Made by a program: the position numbers and the translations under genes. Under the pieces are notes generated by a model. The model made no database searches and had not been told where the DNA came from. It saw nothing but the letters and a program-made list of their open reading frames with translations. Shown one piece after another: positions 61,524 through 64,000 of a stretch of 64,000 bases of DNA (position 1 is its first letter; each line of letters starts with the position of its first letter). The DNA comes from Catenovulum sediminis (GTDB taxonomy: Bacteria > Pseudomonadota > Gammaproteobacteria > Enterobacterales > Alteromonadaceae): the NCBI RefSeq assembly GCF_040270295.1, contig NZ_JBELOE010000067.1, one strand, 5' to 3'.

Positions 61524-64000
61524 TTAAAACTTCGCGGTAAGACCGAGCTGAAAACGTCTGCCTGAGTATTGCAGCATCGTCATACGCTCACGCACATCGG
61601 CATATTCAAGAATATTCTCATTGGTCAGGTTTATCGCTTCTGCTCTAATTGTAAAATTTTCAGTTAATTCATACGATGTGCTGAAATCAAATTGTCCGTA
61701 CGCTTCTACATGTTGTGGTAAACCGTTGCTGCCAATGACCGGCCCGGAACGATATTTAAGATAATCGTCACGCCAGTTGTATGCTAAACGCGCCTGAAAT
61801 GCATCTTTATCGTAAAATGCTATCAGGTTATATGCGGTTTTTGAAAAGCCTTCTAATCCACTACCGGCAGATAGGACATTTTCACGTGCTAATTCGTCTG
61901 CTTGTGCTTCTTTATCTTCCGTATTGGTATAGGTGTAGTTGGCTTGCAAACCCAAACCATCTAACCAACCTGGCAGATAATCAAAGTAGTGTAGGGCGGC
62001 AATTTCTATCCCGGATACTTCACCTCCAGAGCGGTTTGATTGTTCTTCTGAAAATTCGTAAAACGTGCCCCAATTTTCTAACTGTATGTTGTATCCAGTG
62101 TCCTTTTTTACGGTTTTTTGTGAAATGTAGGTGCCGATATCTTTGTAAAATAATCCAACTGAGTAGGCGTCGCCATTATCTGCGTAATACTCAAATGCGA
62201 GATCATATTGTGTTGCTTCGTAGGGGGCTAATTCGGGGTTACCACTTTTGGTATTATATTGGTCAGCACGAATACGTGTCGGGTAGGTGCTGTTTACGCC
62301 TGTATCTTCCAGCGCCGGACGGGTAATGACTTTCGCCGCGGCTAATTTTACAAACCAACCGTTGTGAAAGTCTGCCGCAAGATTAATGCTTGGCAATAAA
62401 TGATCGTATTCTTTTTCAACGGTGGTCGCTTCAGGGGCAGTATAATCAATCTCTAAGATTACCCCTTCATTTTGCTCATAAATTTCGTTAATTGTATCCC
62501 TGAATTGACGATGACCGGTTGAAGATGTTTTTGTTTCAACATATCTTAACCCGGCATTACCTGACCAAGAGAAAAACTGTGCTTCACCTTCAAAATTCAC
62601 CTGACTATACAAAGCTAAGGTTTCTTCGGTATTGGCGACAGATTCAGCAGGGCGTAATGTTTCTTTGGTCCAGTCTGGTTCATTTCGAATGTCCGCGATA
62701 GCTTGTTTGTAAGCATTAAAATCTTTTAATAAAACAAAATCCCGTGGGAAGTCTCCACTTTCATCTGCCAGAAAGTCGGCATTATTGACGGCAAACAAAT
62801 CATCCGCTAAATCCCAGCGTTGTCCACAGGTATTATAAGGATATTGCGTATTGTCGATTTCATATTGTTCTGCCTCATTATTGGCAACAGGTTCTTGCCA
62901 TAAATCAGTGTTGTAGCAGCCATGATTTATTTTATAAACAGATTTAGATTTTTCTCTATCTGTATACGCGATACCGATATCTAGACTGGTTATATTATCA
63001 CCGTCTAATTGGTAGCTGGCGTCAAATTTGGCTTCTAATACTTCATCTTCTAACGCTGAATGTTGAATGTCATTCCAGTGTGTACGGATCGCAGCGGGAT
63101 TGGCATATTCAACCGTCGAATTAATCGTCATGATGTCACCACGGTTATTAAATTTTATGTAATCTTGCGCGGTAACGCCTTTAATTTGACCATCAATATA
63201 GTTAGGGTCATGAATGTCTAAACTATCGTCATAATTGGGGTTGATTGCATGCGCAACTAATGTATTACCACGCGGAGTCGCCTCAGATTTAGAATAAGCA
63301 AGGTCGGCATTAAACTTCCATTTATCTTGATAAATAATCGAGTTAAAACCAAATGCCATTGTTTCAGAGTCTTGTCCACGCTCTTGCATCAATATATCAA
63401 TGGGTTTTTGGTAGCGACTGCCTTCTAACACGGTATAATTTTTTGAAATAGCCACGTCTTGCCAGCCTGAACCCTGTAACGGAACTTGAATTCCATTACT
63501 GTCGGCCTGACGACTTAATTCTGTATATAAAAAATCAAACGTATGTTCAATATCGTCAGTGGGTGCCCATTGCAACGTGGCGTTGGCACTGGTGCGAGTA
63601 CGCTCTTCAGTATCGAGTGTGTAAGTTGCCCGGCCCGGATACCAAATAGTTCCTTCTGTGATTGTATCACCATTTTCATTTAACACGGGCGCTTCTACCC
63701 AAGCTGCGTTGTCGGCTTGAAACGAGCCCCAGTGTGTTGTTCCGGCGGCATCAATTCTATTCTTGGTTTGTTGGCGAGAAACGCCAATTAGAACACCAAG
63801 AGAATCCTGCATAAAAGTATTGCTAATAATACCGGATACTTTATGGCCGTACTCGTCGGCTAAGTCGTTGTAGGTGGTTTGAATTGAGCCTGCGGCATGT
63901 AAACCTGCTGATTTTAAAGGTCGGGCTGTATTGATGTTGACATACGCGCCTAGGCTACCTTCTGCAATATTAGCACGTGCAGCTTTGATGACATCCGCGC
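61524..64000 (-). CDS. TonB-dependent receptor, N-terminus beyond the window edge
   Basis: The minus-strand frame is open from the right edge to the stop at 61524, at least 825 residues. The edge portion reads ADVIKAARANIAEGSLGAYV then NINTARPLK, the end of a TBDR plug domain, so the signal peptide, TonB box and the first plug motifs lie outside. The barrel follows, with SGIISNTFMQDSLGVLIGVS, YSVGLFYKDIGTYISQKTV and the closing YSGRRFQLGLTAKF. An internal ATG at 63812 is not the real start. It belongs to the ANIAEGSLGAYVNI subgroup that is usually coupled to halogenase-like genes, as here. The ligand is unknown. Its relation to the carrageenan genes is by position only. Confidence 0.9.
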   Translation of the reverse strand, partial: ADVIKAARANIAEGSLGAYVNINTARPLKSAGLHAAGSIQTTYNDLADEYGHKVSGIISNTFMQDSLGVLIGVSRQQTKNRIDAAGTTHWGSFQADNAAWVEAPVLNENGDTITEGTIWYPGRATYTLDTEERTRTSANATLQWAPTDDIEHTFDFLYTELSRQADSNGIQVPLQGSGWQDVAISKNYTVLEGSRYQKPIDILMQERGQDSETMAFGFNSIIYQDKWKFNADLAYSKSEATPRGNTLVAHAINPNYDDSLDIHDPNYIDGQIKGVTAQDYIKFNNRGDIMTINSTVEYANPAAIRTHWNDIQHSALEDEVLEAKFDASYQLDGDNITSLDIGIAYTDREKSKSVYKINHGCYNTDLWQEPVANNEAEQYEIDNTQYPYNTCGQRWDLADDLFAVNNADFLADESGDFPRDFVLLKDFNAYKQAIADIRNEPDWTKETLRPAESVANTEETLALYSQVNFEGEAQFFSWSGNAGLRYVETKTSSTGHRQFRDTINEIYEQNEGVILEIDYTAPEATTVEKEYDHLLPSINLAADFHNGWFVKLAAAKVITRPALEDTGVNSTYPTRIRADQYNTKSGNPELAPYEATQYDLAFEYYADNGDAYSVGLFYKDIGTYISQKTVKKDTGYNIQLENWGTFYEFSEEQSNRSGGEVSGIEIAALHYFDYLPGWLDGLGLQANYTYTNTEDKEAQADELARENVLSAGSGLEGFSKTAYNLIAFYDKDAFQARLAYNWRDDYLKYRSGPVIGSNGLPQHVEAYGQFDFSTSYELTENFTIRAEAINLTNENILEYADVRERMTMLQYSGRRFQLGLTAKF

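Noticed and set aside
61781..62326. 181-residue plus-strand frame opposite the right-edge TBDR
   Set aside because: It is antisense to receptor barrel sequence, with no signal, domain or ribosome site.

Overview
The window comes from a Gram-negative marine gammaproteobacterium, most likely an Alteromonadales member (Catenovulum/Paraglaciecola-like; inferred from gene content and low GC, not proven). It carries four TonB-dependent receptors (TBDRs) plus a fragment of a fifth, many Sec/Tat lipoproteins, three copies of the rare iota-carrageenase family GH82, two tryptophan-halogenase-like flavoproteins beside TBDRs, a SapC protein and a PEP-CTERM protein. It reads as a large red-algal galactan and galactoside utilization island.

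Layout. (1) 1-7000: an ISAs1-like insertion sequence, cut by the window edge, has truncated a TBDR gene. Then come a Tat-exported PhoD-like phosphatase lipoprotein, a BspA-type repeat protein, a 262-bp MITE-like element, the tail of a decayed catalase gene and a large FG-GAP/ASPIC lipoprotein. (2) 7000-26000, carrageenan block A: a minus-strand operon of GH82, a substrate-binding protein and a sulfatase; a decayed toxin-antitoxin remnant; a minus-strand TBDR plus Ig-like lipoprotein pair; a divergent chemoreceptor; and a PEP-CTERM protein followed by a 1300-aa GH82 with three related non-catalytic modules. (3) 26000-42100, galactoside/glycerol block: glpK, glpR, glpD, tpiA, a TBDR, a halogenase-like protein, SapC, a cytoplasmic GH36 alpha-galactosidase, a cytoplasmic GH42 beta-galactosidase and an SSS symporter. 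(4) 42200-64000, carrageenan block B: a second TBDR plus Ig-like lipoprotein pair, a GH82 lipoprotein with a Pro-Thr linker, a distant GH82-like beta-helix lipoprotein, a Sel1-repeat protein, two tandem clan GH-A lipoproteins, and a halogenase-like protein next to a TBDR that runs off the right edge.

How it may work. Surface or secreted GH82 enzymes cut iota-carrageenan, helped by a repeated module that I think binds substrate and that also forms the C-terminus of one TBDR-partner lipoprotein. TBDR/lipoprotein pairs import oligosaccharides, in the manner of SusCD. The sulfatase and GH-A lipoproteins process them in the periplasm or at the outer membrane. The glp/GH36/GH42 block looks designed for galactosyl-glycerols (floridoside, or the digalactosylglycerol head group of algal galactolipids): galactose is removed in the cytoplasm and glycerol passes through GlpK, GlpD and TpiA.

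Two regulatory signatures are visible by eye. A 17-bp motif with an AACAT-N3-ATGTT core lies upstream of most carrageenan-block transcription units. GlpR-type half-sites (WATGTTCGWT) lie upstream of glpD and, notably, in the GH36/GH42 divergent promoter region. Function assignments rest on sequence patterns recognised by reading; no searches were run.
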